DNA from: an uncultured Flavobacteriaceae bacterium
GTDB taxonomy: Bacteria; Bacteroidota; Bacteroidia; Flavobacteriales; Flavobacteriaceae
Direction of reading: 5' to 3'
NCBI GenBank assembly: GCA_947502495.1
Contig: CANNAC010000003.1
Coordinates: forward strand, 248,001-312,000
Length of the DNA: 64,000 nt
Shown here: positions 1 to 8,749 of the stretch, piece after piece
How positions within the stretch are numbered: the stretch's first letter is position 1
How the letters are laid out: the number at the start of each line of letters is the position of its first letter
Notes under the pieces: generated by a model
Databases searched by the model: none
Seen by the model: only the letters and a program-made list of their open reading frames with translations
Told to the model about the DNA's origin: nothing
Program-made: the position numbers and the translations under genes

Positions 1-907
1 CATTGTTGAGGTTGGCATTACTAAAATGATAGAGTAGTGGCATGAGGTAAGAACCTTGATGCTCTAAAGTGTTTCTATCTAATCTTTCATAGGTATCTAA
101 AGCGGTGTGGTAATCAAAATGGTCATCAATAAAAGCAAAATTAAAACCATCAATATCTTTATCTGCTCTAAAACGTGTTAAATCGGTATCGTTTGGGAGC
201 ATTTTATAGATGCTATATGCTAAGGAGTTTGCTACAGGATATTCTGGGTTCGCCTTAACAAATTCTTTCATCAGGTTTGCATTTCCTTGGTTGGTTTCAA
301 TAAGCATATAACTTGGTCCGCCAGAACCACGAGCTTCAAAATTTAAAACCAAACCAACATCTTTAGACCAAGGATGCTTGTTCACAAAAATATCTGCACC
401 ATTTAATCCTAGTTCTTCACCATCCGAAATAAGAATAATAATGTCGTTTTTTGGAGTTTTATTTTCTGCTAAAAAAGCACGAATACCTTCTAGAATAGTA
501 ACCACTCCAGAACCAGCATCACTAGCTCCAAACGAAGAATGTGGATTGCTATCATAATGCGAAAGTAGGAGCAAAGCTTTACTATTATCACTTCCTTTTA
601 TTCTTGCTAAAATGTTTTTAGGTTTTGATAGATTGCCCCATTGACTCATGGAATAATCCTCTTGTATTTGGGTTTCTAAACCAAGTTTTTCGAGTTCTTT
701 TACAATATAATCTCTAACCTCTTGATGTGCTTGGTTGCCTAGAAAATGTGGTTTTTTAGAAATTTCTTTTAATTGAATTAATGCACGTTGGGTAGAAAAA
801 GAAGTTTCAGGTGCATCTATTGTCGAAATGGTATTTGGCAGTAAAGCATCAAAACTGCAATAGACAGCAAGGCCTATAATCAAGATTGCAATAAATTTTT
901 TAAACAT
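1..907 (-). CDS. M28 family zinc aminopeptidase (3' end outside window)
   Basis: This gene is absent from the ORF track because its stop lies beyond the window edge. I translated it by hand from the ATG at 905-907. The roughly 302 visible residues begin with a hydrophobic segment (FKKFIAILIIGLAVY), so the protein is exported or membrane anchored. Family M28 metal-binding blocks follow in order: LLLSHYDS, GASDAGSG, ISDGEELGLNG and DYHTALD, which supply the His, Asp, Glu-Glu and His ligands. Such enzymes remove N-terminal residues from peptides outside the cytoplasm. The C-terminus is not visible, so extra domains cannot be excluded. It is divergent from the CBS gene. Confidence 0.88.
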   Translation of the reverse strand, partial: MFKKFIAILIIGLAVYCSFDALLPNTISTIDAPETSFSTQRALIQLKEISKKPHFLGNQAHQEVRDYIVKELEKLGLETQIQEDYSMSQWGNLSKPKNILARIKGSDNSKALLLLSHYDSNPHSSFGASDAGSGVVTILEGIRAFLAENKTPKNDIIILISDGEELGLNGADIFVNKHPWSKDVGLVLNFEARGSGGPSYMLIETNQGNANLMKEFVKANPEYPVANSLAYSIYKMLPNDTDLTRFRADKDIDGFNFAFIDDHFDYHTALDTYERLDRNTLEHQGSYLMPLLYHFSNANLNN

Positions 908-1020
908 GTTTTTTGGATGTGATATTTACCTATAAAAATAGGAAATAATAATTAGGGTTTTTTTTCTTTAGGATAAATCGTTTAAAATCAGTATATTTAA
1001 GTTTATCAAAAGCTAATATT

Positions 1021-1485
1021 ATGGGTATCAAAAGTTTTCAAGGAGCAAGGAAACAGCAGAATGCTGCAGACCAAACGCAATTAAGAGTAAGTGATTATAT
1101 GACAAAGAATTTAATCACTTTTAGACCAGAGCAATCTGTGGATGAAGTTATCGAATCCCTAATTATGAATAAAATTTCTGGAGGGCCAGTTGTAAATGCA
1201 AACAACGAATTGGTAGGTATTATAAGTGAAGGAGATTGTTTAAAGCAAATTAGCGAAAGTAGATATTATAATATGCCAATGGCGAAAGATAATGTAGAGA
1301 AACGCATGGTTAAAAATGTGGATACTATGGATGGTAATATGAATATTTTTGATGCTGCCAATATGTTTTTAGAATCTAAACATAGACGTTTTCCAATATT
1401 AGAAAATGGTAAATTAGTAGGCCAAATTAGCCAAAAAGATATTCTTAAAGCTGCGTTACAATTAAAAGGACATACTTGGAAATAG
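1021..1485 (+). CDS. CBS-domain pair protein
   Basis: A 154-residue cytoplasmic protein made almost entirely of two CBS domains, at about residues 25-82 and 92-150. Typical CBS turns are visible (ISGGPVVNANNELVGIISEGD and RRFPILENGKLVGQISQKD). Tandem CBS domains form a Bateman module that usually binds adenine nucleotides and signals energy state. No enzymatic or transporter domain is attached, so the partner is unknown. It is a single gene between the M28 peptidase (divergent) and the zinc-ribbon gene (convergent, 4 bp away). Confidence 0.85.
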   Translation: MGIKSFQGARKQQNAADQTQLRVSDYMTKNLITFRPEQSVDEVIESLIMNKISGGPVVNANNELVGIISEGDCLKQISESRYYNMPMAKDNVEKRMVKNVDTMDGNMNIFDAANMFLESKHRRFPILENGKLVGQISQKDILKAALQLKGHTWK

Positions 1486-1489
1486 TGTG

Positions 1490-1840
1490 TTAACTCTCTC
1501 GCTTTACCAAAGCATAATAGTCGCCTTCTAAAGGCAAATAACCTTGATCGTACACAAAGTAGTACACCGTTCCTGCTTTTGTGGTATATATGCTTGTGAA
1601 ATAATTAAAATCAAACCCTTTTTCTATAAGTTTTGCTCTAGAACTTTTTGTTTTTTTATCTGGGTTTAGCGCTTCTAGAATTCTATAGTTTTTTCGCAAC
1701 CTATTGTTGGTGTTGCGTATTAAATTTTTACTGTCTTTATTTACACTGTTGTTGTATGCATTTCTACAGGCATCACTGCAAAATTTCTTGTCTATTCTAC
1801 CAACAATTTTATCACCACATTCCGGACATTTTTTTTGCAT
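1490..1840 (-). CDS. Small zinc-ribbon protein of unknown function
   Basis: A protein of about 116 residues starting with a four-cysteine zinc ribbon (CPECGDKI, then FCSDACRNAYNN). The first cysteine pair lies within ten residues of the start. The rest is basic and helical with no recognised domain. I chose the ATG at 1838-1840 over the longer ORF start at 1867, because it sits 2 bp after the stop of the GNAT gene and begins directly at the ribbon; the longer form would overlap that gene. Short proteins with this ribbon are common in Flavobacteriaceae, but I know of no assigned role. Confidence 0.7.
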   Translation of the reverse strand: MQKKCPECGDKIVGRIDKKFCSDACRNAYNNSVNKDSKNLIRNTNNRLRKNYRILEALNPDKKTKSSRAKLIEKGFDFNYFTSIYTTKAGTVYYFVYDQGYLPLEGDYYALVKRES

Positions 1841-1842
1841 AG

Positions 1843-2373
1843 TTATTTGTTTTCTAGTGTATACCAACGTAAGTTCATTTGCTCTTGTTCAAAATAAAAA
1901 TCTTCCACATAATGTAACCCTAGTTTTAATAATGCGTTATGAGAAGCTTGATTTCCAATTTCTGTAGTAGCATAAATTTCAGGAAGTTTTAAAACATTAA
2001 AAGCATAATCTACCGATGCTTTTCCAGATTCTGTTGCATAGCCTTTTCCCCAGAAACGTTTTATAAGTCGGTAACCAACATCATAATATTCGGTAAAACC
2101 ATTCATGTTGTATTCTGTGTTTAAACGCAAACCAGACCAGCCAACAAAATCTCCTGTGCTTTTTTCTATAACAGCAAATCTACCAATACCTCTTTCTTTG
2201 TATTGCGTTAATACACTTTCTAGTATTTTTTTAGATTCGTCTATAGATTTTACGGGTTTATTACCTAAATATTTATGCACCTCTGGATCTGAATCTAAGG
2301 CAAACATTCCTTCAAGGTCTGTTAATCTAAGTTCTCTTAAAAGAAGTCTTTCTGTTTCGATATGAAATTTCAT
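1843..2373 (-). CDS. GNAT acetyltransferase, RimJ/RimL type
   Basis: A 176-residue N-acetyltransferase of the group acting on ribosomal-protein N-termini and similar amines. It begins with the usual ETERLLLRELRLTDLEGMF strand-helix. The acetyl-CoA loop appears as RFWGKGYATESGKASVDYAF, followed by NQASHNALLKLGLHYVEDF. The length is normal for the family. It lies tail-to-head between the DUF6265-like gene (stop immediately before its ATG) and the zinc-ribbon gene, so the three are probably cotranscribed. The acceptor substrate cannot be told from sequence. Confidence 0.85.
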   Translation of the reverse strand: MKFHIETERLLLRELRLTDLEGMFALDSDPEVHKYLGNKPVKSIDESKKILESVLTQYKERGIGRFAVIEKSTGDFVGWSGLRLNTEYNMNGFTEYYDVGYRLIKRFWGKGYATESGKASVDYAFNVLKLPEIYATTEIGNQASHNALLKLGLHYVEDFYFEQEQMNLRWYTLENK

Positions 2374-2874
2374 TTATTCTCTTTTGTAGGTGAATTTTAT
2401 TTCTTCGGCTTTACCATTATCTTCTACAACGACGTAGATATTAATCTCATTTTCGTTTATTTTTTCGAAAGTGAACTGGTCAAAATAAACACGATTTTCT
2501 TCTATTTTAACGAGTTTAGCGTCTATAGTTTCGTCTTTTTCTTCCCAACCTTTAAAATCATTTTCAAAATGTTTTAGTTGAAAAATTAAGGTGTCATCTA
2601 CTTGTCGGATACCACCAAGTTCATAAAAAACCACTTTGTTATCTGCAACGAGTTTAAAGGAAAACATCATAGAATCTCCAAGAGGTGGACTCCAAATTTC
2701 TTCGGTAATTCCTCCAAAAGCTATGCCTTTCCAGGAACCTGAAATCCAAGAAACATCTTGCAAAGTAGCGCTAGGTGATGTGCTTCCATCTATAAATTTT
2801 AAGGTGTTTTCTTGTGCCGAACAATTTATTGCAATAAAAAATAGAATTGCGAAAATGGATGCGAAGTGCTTCAT
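2374..2874 (-). CDS. Exported DUF6265-like protein
   Basis: A 166-residue protein with a clear Sec signal peptide (MKHFASIFAILFFIAINCSAQ), so it acts in the periplasm or outside. The mature part has the pattern of DUF6265/lipocalin-like proteins: DVSWISGSWKG, EEIWSPPLGDSMMFSF, a strand-rich middle and a final FTYKRE. No catalytic function is known. It is the first gene of the trio read toward 1490. The DUF assignment is from memory of the motif pattern, so the fold is more certain than the family number. Confidence 0.7.
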   Translation of the reverse strand: MKHFASIFAILFFIAINCSAQENTLKFIDGSTSPSATLQDVSWISGSWKGIAFGGITEEIWSPPLGDSMMFSFKLVADNKVVFYELGGIRQVDDTLIFQLKHFENDFKGWEEKDETIDAKLVKIEENRVYFDQFTFEKINENEINIYVVVEDNGKAEEIKFTYKRE

Positions 2875-3043
2875 AAGTATTGATTTATAGGCTAATATAG
2901 TGAATTTATTTCCGTTTACAAACGACTACAAACATTTACAAACGATTTTAAATGTGTAACAACCGATTAATATTTGCTTGTTGTTTCATCTTTGCAGTGT
3001 TGAATGGAACTAATGAAATTCAATATAATAAAAACCTTATCTT

Positions 3044-3379
3044 ATGAATACGTTAAGAAACAAAGTACAGTTAATTGGAAACTTAGGAAACGATCCAGAA
3101 ATCATTAATTTAGAATCTGGAAAAATGTTAGCCAAGTTTTCTATAGCAACCAATGAAAGCTATAAAAATGCAAAAGGCGAAAAAATAACAGATACACAAT
3201 GGCACAATATTGTTGCTTGGGGAAAAACTGCTGAGCTTGTAGAGAAGTATGTTACCAAAGGAAAAGAAATTGCAATAGAAGGGAAGCTTACTACAAGAAG
3301 TTGGGAGGATAAAGAAGGTGTGAAGCGTTACACCACAGAAGTAGTTTGTAACGAATTGTTGATGCTAGGGAAGGCCTAA
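3044..3379 (+). CDS. ssb: Single-stranded DNA-binding protein, short form
   Basis: A 111-residue OB-fold protein with SSB signatures: NKVQLIGNLGNDPE, KFSIATNESYKNAKGEK, TQWHNIVAWGKTAELVEKYVTKGKEI and IEGKLTTRSWEDKEG. It stops right after the OB fold, so it lacks the flexible linker and acidic tail (DDDIPF-like) that recruits partner proteins in full-length SSBs. It is therefore probably a secondary SSB paralogue, with the main copy elsewhere. It is monocistronic, with a hairpin terminator just downstream. Confidence 0.92.
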   Translation: MNTLRNKVQLIGNLGNDPEIINLESGKMLAKFSIATNESYKNAKGEKITDTQWHNIVAWGKTAELVEKYVTKGKEIAIEGKLTTRSWEDKEGVKRYTTEVVCNELLMLGKA

Positions 3380-3396
3380 TTAACTACTAATACAAG

Positions 3397-3430
3397 AAAA
3401 AGGCTCGCAAGTAATTGTGGGCCTTTTTTA
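3397..3430 (+). terminator. Rho-independent terminator of ssb
   Basis: AAAAGGCTCGCAA pairs with TTGTGGGCCTTTT across a 4-nt loop. The 13-bp stem has two G-U wobbles on the plus-strand RNA and is followed by a T tract. The wobbles favour plus-strand function, ending the ssb transcript. Confidence 0.8.
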
Positions 3431-3436
3431 TTATAT

Positions 3437-4279
3437 CTATTTATTTTTAGATTGTTTAACCATGACATTTAAAACCAATCCTATAATAATTAGGAGAATA
3501 GCAAACAAACTTAATAAACTGTAGGTTTCTTGCAACCAGATAGCACCGATGATCATGGTGAAAATAACTTCAATATATTTTAAGGGCGCTATTTGATTGA
3601 TTTCGCTACTTTGTAATGCTTTGGTCATATATACTTGTCCGAAGTACCCAAAAAGACCAAGGCTTAATAGCAATAACCATTCTATTCCTATTGGGTTCTT
3701 CCAGTTATTTATGGCTAATAGACCACCAATAAGAGCAGATATAATCATAAAATAATTAACGATAACTATTGGGTGATCCTTTGTTCCTATTTTTCGAATG
3801 ATAATGGGAACTAAACCAGTAAATATTGCCGAAATTATAGCAAGCGTTAGGCCAGTATTGTTAATTTGATTATCAAATCCTTTTAATAAAACAACCCCAA
3901 AAAAAGCGATGGCAAAACAAAGCCATTGTATGTGTTTTATTTTTTCTTTCAGTAAAAATAGAGCAAATAAAGCGGCAAAAATTGGGGATATATATCGAAT
4001 AGAAACAGCAGATCCCATGGACATATGTTTTATTGCCATAAAAAATAAGGTCATACCTGCAAAACCAACGAGCCCTCTTGCTACAAGAAGCGCTTTTTTA
4101 TTACCTAGAAAGGATATTTTGTTTTTTAAGAGGTAAGGAATGGTGAAAATTAAGGAGCCAATAGATCTAAAAAAAACGATTTGATAGACATTAAAATCGC
4201 CTAATTTTTTAACAAAAACGTTTAGTAGTGCAAAGGCTAAAGCACTAATAGACATATAAATTATAGCTTTTTTGTGCAT
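3437..4279 (-). CDS. EamA/DMT family permease
   Basis: A 280-residue inner-membrane protein with about ten hydrophobic helices arranged as two five-helix EamA repeats. Examples are IIYMSISALAFALLNVFVKK at the start and APLKYIEVIFTMIIGAIWL in the second repeat, where EamA proteins carry this conserved P-x-x-x-x-x motif. These drug/metabolite transporters export amino acids or other small metabolites. It lies 18 bp beyond the truncated LacI gene at the edge of the alginate locus, so it could be read from that operon. The substrate is unknown. Confidence 0.85.
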   Translation of the reverse strand: MHKKAIIYMSISALAFALLNVFVKKLGDFNVYQIVFFRSIGSLIFTIPYLLKNKISFLGNKKALLVARGLVGFAGMTLFFMAIKHMSMGSAVSIRYISPIFAALFALFLLKEKIKHIQWLCFAIAFFGVVLLKGFDNQINNTGLTLAIISAIFTGLVPIIIRKIGTKDHPIVIVNYFMIISALIGGLLAINNWKNPIGIEWLLLLSLGLFGYFGQVYMTKALQSSEINQIAPLKYIEVIFTMIIGAIWLQETYSLLSLFAILLIIIGLVLNVMVKQSKNK

Positions 4280-4297
4280 AAACTAAATGATATTGCG

Positions 4298-4825
4298 CTA
4301 ACTAATCAAGCGTTTAAGAGATGCTTTAAAACTTACAATTACCTCTTCTTTAAGTTTTTTTCTATTCGTTGTATTTGAAATTTCAATATACTCAATTGGT
4401 AATTGGTTATTAATAAAAATGGAAGAATTATCTTGTTTGAAATTAGAGACCATAATGGCAGCATCTACACTACCATCATTTATGTTTTTTAAGCATTGTT
4501 CTTCTTTTTTTTGAGAAGAGAAAGATTGAAACACAAGCAATCGATACCCGTGTTTAAAAGAAAATTTTTGTATTTCTGAAATGATGCAGCCATAAAAAGA
4601 ATCTGCAATTTCAGGAACAATTATCGCTAGTGTTTTCGTTTGCTGCTTTCTTAAAGATAAAGCAGTAAAGTTTGGCACATAATTGTGTTTTTGGGCAATC
4701 GTTTTTATTAAAGTTCTGGTTTTAGAGCTTATATCTGTTTTATCATTTAAAGCCTTAGAAACTGTAGAAACAGAGAATCCGGTTAAAATGGATATACTTT
4801 TAAGTGTTATTGTAGATTGATACAT
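4298..4825 (-). pseudogene. Truncated LacI-family regulator
   Basis: The first 60 residues are a good LacI-type DNA-binding domain (TLKSISILTGFSVSTVSKALND, then NYVPNFTALSLRKQQTKTLAIIVPEI). The following sensor domain ends after about 115 residues, with the protein stopping at 175 where family members run to about 335-345. The 19 bases to the next gene cannot hold the rest. The ATG is 6 bp after the kdgA stop, so it sits at the tail of the sugar-acid operon. It lacks most of the effector-binding and dimer surface. It is either a decayed regulator or a DNA-binding-only remnant. Confidence 0.7.
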
Positions 4826-4831
4826 TAACAG

Positions 4832-5500
4832 TTAGTTTTTTAGCTTTTGAATAATCTCTATAGACGTTTTGGTAAGCATTTTTATTTTTTCTAAATCGTA
4901 ATTACCATCTTTTGTTTTGGCAATAAGTTTAGAGCCTATTCCTACGCAAGTAACTCCGGCATTAAACCAAGATGCTAAGCTTTCTTGAGTTGGTTCTACA
5001 CCACCAGTTGGCATAATGCTAGTCCAAGGTTGTGGTCCTTTTATTGCTTTAACATAGCTCGGGTCATATGCATTACCAGGAAATAATTTAACTATTTCGC
5101 AACCCAGTTCTTCCGCTTTCGCTATTTCTGTTAATGTTGCGCAACCAGGAGACCATAATACTTTTCTTCTATTACATACCATAGCAATGTCTTCTCTTAA
5201 AACAGGTGTTACAATAAAGTTTGCACCTAACTGCATATAGAGGGAAGCAGCTGCTGCATCTGTAACGGAGCCAACACCCATTACCATTCCAGGTAATTCT
5301 GCTATTACGTATTTATTAAGTGCTGCAAAAACTTCGAATGCGAAATCGCCTCTACTTGTAAACTCTAAAAGTCTTGCTCCACCATCGTAACAAGCTTTTA
5401 CTATTTTTTTACTTACTTCTATATCTTCATTATAAAATAAAGGAACTAAGCCTGTATTTTTCATTACTGTTGCAACTTCAATTCTTGAGTATTGTGCCAT
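4832..5500 (-). CDS. kdgA: KDPG aldolase (2-dehydro-3-deoxy-phosphogluconate aldolase)
   Basis: A 222-residue class I aldolase that splits 2-keto-3-deoxy-6-phosphogluconate into pyruvate and glyceraldehyde-3-phosphate, the last step of alginate monomer breakdown. Family blocks visible are LLEFTSRGDFAFEVF (catalytic Glu), GVGSVTDAAAASLYMQLGANFIVTPV, and EIVKLFPGNAYDPSYVKAIKGP with the Schiff-base Lys in VKLFPG, then PTGGVEPTQESL. It starts 9 bp after kdgK and is clearly in the same operon. The family can also act on 4-hydroxy-2-oxoglutarate, but the context points to KDPG. Confidence 0.95.
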   Translation of the reverse strand: MAQYSRIEVATVMKNTGLVPLFYNEDIEVSKKIVKACYDGGARLLEFTSRGDFAFEVFAALNKYVIAELPGMVMGVGSVTDAAAASLYMQLGANFIVTPVLREDIAMVCNRRKVLWSPGCATLTEIAKAEELGCEIVKLFPGNAYDPSYVKAIKGPQPWTSIMPTGGVEPTQESLASWFNAGVTCVGIGSKLIAKTKDGNYDLEKIKMLTKTSIEIIQKLKN

Positions 5501-5509
5501 TCTATTCTT

Positions 5510-6532
5510 TTATCTGGAAACCTTTCCTGAGGCATCGCCATTTAATAATTTTTCAATTTCGTCTAATGTGATTAAATTACAATCACCAGAAATAGTATGT
5601 TTTAAGCAACAAGCTGCTACTGCTATATTTAATGCTTTTTGTTTATCGGTTGCGTTGTTTACTAATCCGTAAATTAAGCCACCCATAAAAGCATCTCCAC
5701 TACCAACTCTATCTACAACAGGAGTTACTTCTTTAACATCTGCATTATAAATAGTTTTACCATCGTATAATATACCTCCAATACGTTGATGTGATGCACT
5801 AACAGAATACCTTAGCGTTGTAGCGGCAGTATTTAAGTTAGGACATAATTTAAATATTTGGTCGTATAAAAATGGTAAGGATTTTTCGTCTTGATAGTTA
5901 GGGTTCGCTTTATCTTTCCCTAACATGAAAAATGCTGTATCAATATCTCCTAAAATAATATTGCTATACTTTAAAAGTTCTGGCATTACTTCTTTTGGTT
6001 CTTTTCCGTATTGCCATAATTTGGATCTATAGTTTAAATCGGAAGAGATAGTAACACCTAATTTATGTGCAACTTTGATTGCTTCTAAGCATTCGTCTGC
6101 AGCAGATTGAGAAATTGCAGGAGTAATACCACTCCAATGAAACCAGGTAGCATCTTTTAAAACAGATTCCCAATCTATAGAACCTTTTTCAATAGTTGCC
6201 ATAGAACTATGTGCTCTATCATAAACCACGTTACTACCACGAGTTCCAGCACCAGTTTCTAGATAATAGATACCAAGTCTGTCGCCACCGTAAATAACAT
6301 TTTTAGACTCTACATTGAATTTGCGCATCTCTTTTAATGCGCTAGCTCCAATTTCATTTTTTGGTAATCTAGTAACAAATTCGGCAGGAATACCATAATT
6401 TGCTAAGGATACTGCTACGTTAAATTCTCCACCACCATAAGAAGCTGCAAACTTTTTTGCTTGCGAAAATCTTAAATGACGCTCGGTAGAGAGTCTTAGC
6501 ATAATTTCACCAAATGTGACGATTTTACTCAT
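5510..6532 (-). CDS. kdgK: 2-keto-3-deoxygluconate kinase (PfkB family)
   Basis: A 340-residue ribokinase-fold sugar kinase. It begins KIVTFGEIMLRLSTE, has the substrate loop YGGGEFNVAVSLANYG, and ends with the PfkB signature DRVGSGDAFMGGLIYGL containing the catalytic Asp. It phosphorylates KDG with ATP to give KDPG, which the neighbouring kdgA cleaves. Length is normal for KdgK. It is separated from the upstream reductase gene by an 83-bp gap carrying a hairpin, so it may also be transcribed separately. Confidence 0.94.
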   Translation of the reverse strand: MSKIVTFGEIMLRLSTERHLRFSQAKKFAASYGGGEFNVAVSLANYGIPAEFVTRLPKNEIGASALKEMRKFNVESKNVIYGGDRLGIYYLETGAGTRGSNVVYDRAHSSMATIEKGSIDWESVLKDATWFHWSGITPAISQSAADECLEAIKVAHKLGVTISSDLNYRSKLWQYGKEPKEVMPELLKYSNIILGDIDTAFFMLGKDKANPNYQDEKSLPFLYDQIFKLCPNLNTAATTLRYSVSASHQRIGGILYDGKTIYNADVKEVTPVVDRVGSGDAFMGGLIYGLVNNATDKQKALNIAVAACCLKHTISGDCNLITLDEIEKLLNGDASGKVSR

Positions 6533-6563
6533 TTCTTGAATTTAATTATTTTACTTTTAAAGG

Positions 6564-6600
6564 AAAACCAAATAGTATTATTATATAAAACTATTTGGCT
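6564..6600 (-). terminator. Hairpin between dehydrogenase gene and kdgK
   Basis: CCAAATAGT (6568-6576) and ACTATTTGG (6590-6598) form a perfect 9-bp stem. On the minus strand it is followed by TTTTCC. It lies just downstream of the SDR gene, so it may partly terminate or stabilise that part of the transcript before kdgK-kdgA. The U tract is short and strength is uncertain. Confidence 0.5.
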
Positions 6601-6615
6601 TTTAAATCTTTAATT

Positions 6616-7380
6616 CTAGATACCTAATGCTTGTCCACCACCAATTTGGATAGTTTCAGCAGTTATGAATGATGCATCTTTACTTGCTAAGAAAGAAATT
6701 ACACCAGCAACATCTTCTGGTTGTCCTAATCTACCTAACATAATATTGTTTGCCCAAGAAGCAAAAACTTCTGGTTTTGTTGCTTTAATTTGTGCGTGAA
6801 ATGGCGTATCAATTGTACCTGGAGATACTGCATTCACACGAATACCATATTCTGCTAAATCTTTTGCTAATGCTCTAGTAATTGCATGTACACCAGCTTT
6901 AGATGTTCCGTAGATACCAGCTCCTGGTCCACCTGCAGTCCATCCAGCATTAGATGTATAGTTAATTATAGAAGGATGTTCTCCTTTTTTAAGAAATGGT
7001 ATCGCTGCTCTTGAAGCAAAAAACACAGAATCCAAGTTTAATGCCATTACAAATCTGTAAAAATCTGTTGTCATTTCTTCGAATCTAGATCTTCCTCCTA
7101 AACCACCTGCATTGTTTACAAGTACATCAATTCTACCATATTTTTCACCAATTTTAGTGATGTTAGAAGTTACTTGCTCTTCATTAGTAACATCAAAACC
7201 GTAATATTCTGCAGTAATTCCTTCGTCTGTAAGAGCTTTCAGCTTTTCAGCTCCAGCTTTATCATCTATACCGTTTAAAACTACAGTATATCCATCTTTA
7301 CCTAATCTTTTTGCTACTTCAAAACCGATTCCTCCTGTTGCTCCTGTAACTATTGCTACTTTACCTGTATTTTTACTCAT
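6616..7380 (-). CDS. SDR-family reductase, probable DEH reductase
   Basis: A 254-residue short-chain dehydrogenase with the cofactor motif TGATGGIG, the NNAGG block, and the catalytic Tyr and Lys in GIYGTSKAGVHA. It ends with the usual RLGQPEDVAGVISFLASKDASFITAETIQIGGG. In alginate-degrading flavobacteria an SDR at this position reduces 4-deoxy-L-erythro-5-hexoseulose uronate (DEH) to KDG. The location between the uronate permease and kdgK-kdgA fits that role. The NADH or NADPH preference cannot be read reliably; the residue after the first strand (NGIDD) carries Asp. A second SDR lies at 19.3 kb. Confidence 0.87.
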   Translation of the reverse strand: MSKNTGKVAIVTGATGGIGFEVAKRLGKDGYTVVLNGIDDKAGAEKLKALTDEGITAEYYGFDVTNEEQVTSNITKIGEKYGRIDVLVNNAGGLGGRSRFEEMTTDFYRFVMALNLDSVFFASRAAIPFLKKGEHPSIINYTSNAGWTAGGPGAGIYGTSKAGVHAITRALAKDLAEYGIRVNAVSPGTIDTPFHAQIKATKPEVFASWANNIMLGRLGQPEDVAGVISFLASKDASFITAETIQIGGGQALGI

Positions 7381-7418
7381 TTTCTTTTTTTTTAATATTT
7401 AATTTTTATTAATTTTTA

Positions 7419-8720
7419 TTATGCTTTAGGTTTTAAAGGTTCAATTTTAGGACATAATACCCAAACCGATAATAGTGCTATTATTGCTAAGGCACCACCT
7501 ATTAAAAAAGCAGGTGTATAATTTCCTCCTGTAGTGATGAATGTAACTAAAATGGTAAGTCCTGCTGCACCAAGTTTTGCTGCCATACCTGCAAAACCAG
7601 ATAATGTACCTACTATTTTTCCGCTAAAAAGATCACTTGGTAACGTTTGTATGTTTCCGATTGCTACTTGAAATCCGAAAAGTAAAACTGCCATAATGAT
7701 TACTGCGTTCATAGCAGATGCTGGTGCTTTTAATAGGAAGAAACATGGAATCATAATTAAACAACCTAAAGTGATTGTCATTTTTCGTGTTTTATCCACA
7801 GACCATCCTGCTGTAATTCTGTTTTTGGCAAGTAATCCACCAAAGATAGCTCCAACCATTGCTCCAACATAAGGTACCCACGCCGAGAAGGCTATTTGTT
7901 TCACATCCATTCCAAAAACTTCGGAAAGGTAGATTGGTATCCAAACGATAAAAAGCCACCAAATAGGATCAATTGCTGCGGATGCTATTATTACTCCCCA
8001 ACTCTCTTTATGTTTAAGTAATTGGGCAGTGTCTGGAGCATAACCTTCATCATAACTACCGTCTTCATCAATATCCTGATTTCTTTGTCCGGATAGAATA
8101 TATTTTTTTTCATCATCTGTCAACCAAGGATGTGATTTTGGTGCTCCCTTTACTACGTATAGCCAAGGTAGTAACCATAAAAAACCAAGTACAGCTACCA
8201 CTATAAATATTGCTTTCCAATCGAAATAAACCGATAATAACCCAATCACTGGATAGGCTACAATACCTCCAATAGCTGCTCCTGAATTAAAGATTCCTTG
8301 CGCAAGTGCTCTCTCTTTAGTTGGAAACCATTCTGCATTAGCTTTCGCGGCACCAGGCCAGTTTCCTGCTTCTGCAATTCCTAATATAGATCTGAAAATG
8401 GAGAAACTTAACATTCCTTGAGCAAATGCATGCAATAGTGTGGCAATAGACCATACACCAATCGAAATAGCAAAACCAATTCGAGTTCCTATCCAATCGA
8501 AAATTTTACCGAAAAGTGCTTGACCTCCAGCATAAGAAAGTATGAATACTGTAGATATGGTACCATAGATGGCTTTATGTCCATCCTTATCCATTTCTGG
8601 AAATAAGTCTTTAGCAATGTCTGGCCATAGTGCGCCAAAAGCTTGTCTATCTATGTAATTTATAACTGCAGCCAAAGCTACAAGTCCTACTACCCACCAA
8701 CGTAAACCTTTAATTTTCAT
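7419..8720 (-). CDS. MFS hexuronate-type permease (probable DEH importer)
   Basis: A 433-residue major facilitator of the anion:cation symporter/ExuT branch with about 12 membrane helices. Helix 1 is followed by INYIDRQAFGALWPDIAKDL, typical of hexuronate and phthalate permeases, and the region AEAGNWPGAAKANAEWFPTKERALAQGIFNSGAAIGG is a strong family block. It should bring unsaturated uronate or DEH from the periplasm across the inner membrane by proton symport. It sits between the GntR regulator and the DEH reductase, in the same orientation with short gaps. Confidence 0.9.
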   Translation of the reverse strand: MKIKGLRWWVVGLVALAAVINYIDRQAFGALWPDIAKDLFPEMDKDGHKAIYGTISTVFILSYAGGQALFGKIFDWIGTRIGFAISIGVWSIATLLHAFAQGMLSFSIFRSILGIAEAGNWPGAAKANAEWFPTKERALAQGIFNSGAAIGGIVAYPVIGLLSVYFDWKAIFIVVAVLGFLWLLPWLYVVKGAPKSHPWLTDDEKKYILSGQRNQDIDEDGSYDEGYAPDTAQLLKHKESWGVIIASAAIDPIWWLFIVWIPIYLSEVFGMDVKQIAFSAWVPYVGAMVGAIFGGLLAKNRITAGWSVDKTRKMTITLGCLIMIPCFFLLKAPASAMNAVIIMAVLLFGFQVAIGNIQTLPSDLFSGKIVGTLSGFAGMAAKLGAAGLTILVTFITTGGNYTPAFLIGGALAIIALLSVWVLCPKIEPLKPKA

Positions 8721-8749
8721 ACTTTTTAAGTTTGTATTAAGATGCTTTT

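Noticed and set aside
6568-6598. CCAAATAGT/ACTATTTGG as a further operator of the GntR regulator
   Set aside because: It lacks the TGGT-TT-ACCA core, and its position after a stop codon fits a terminator better.
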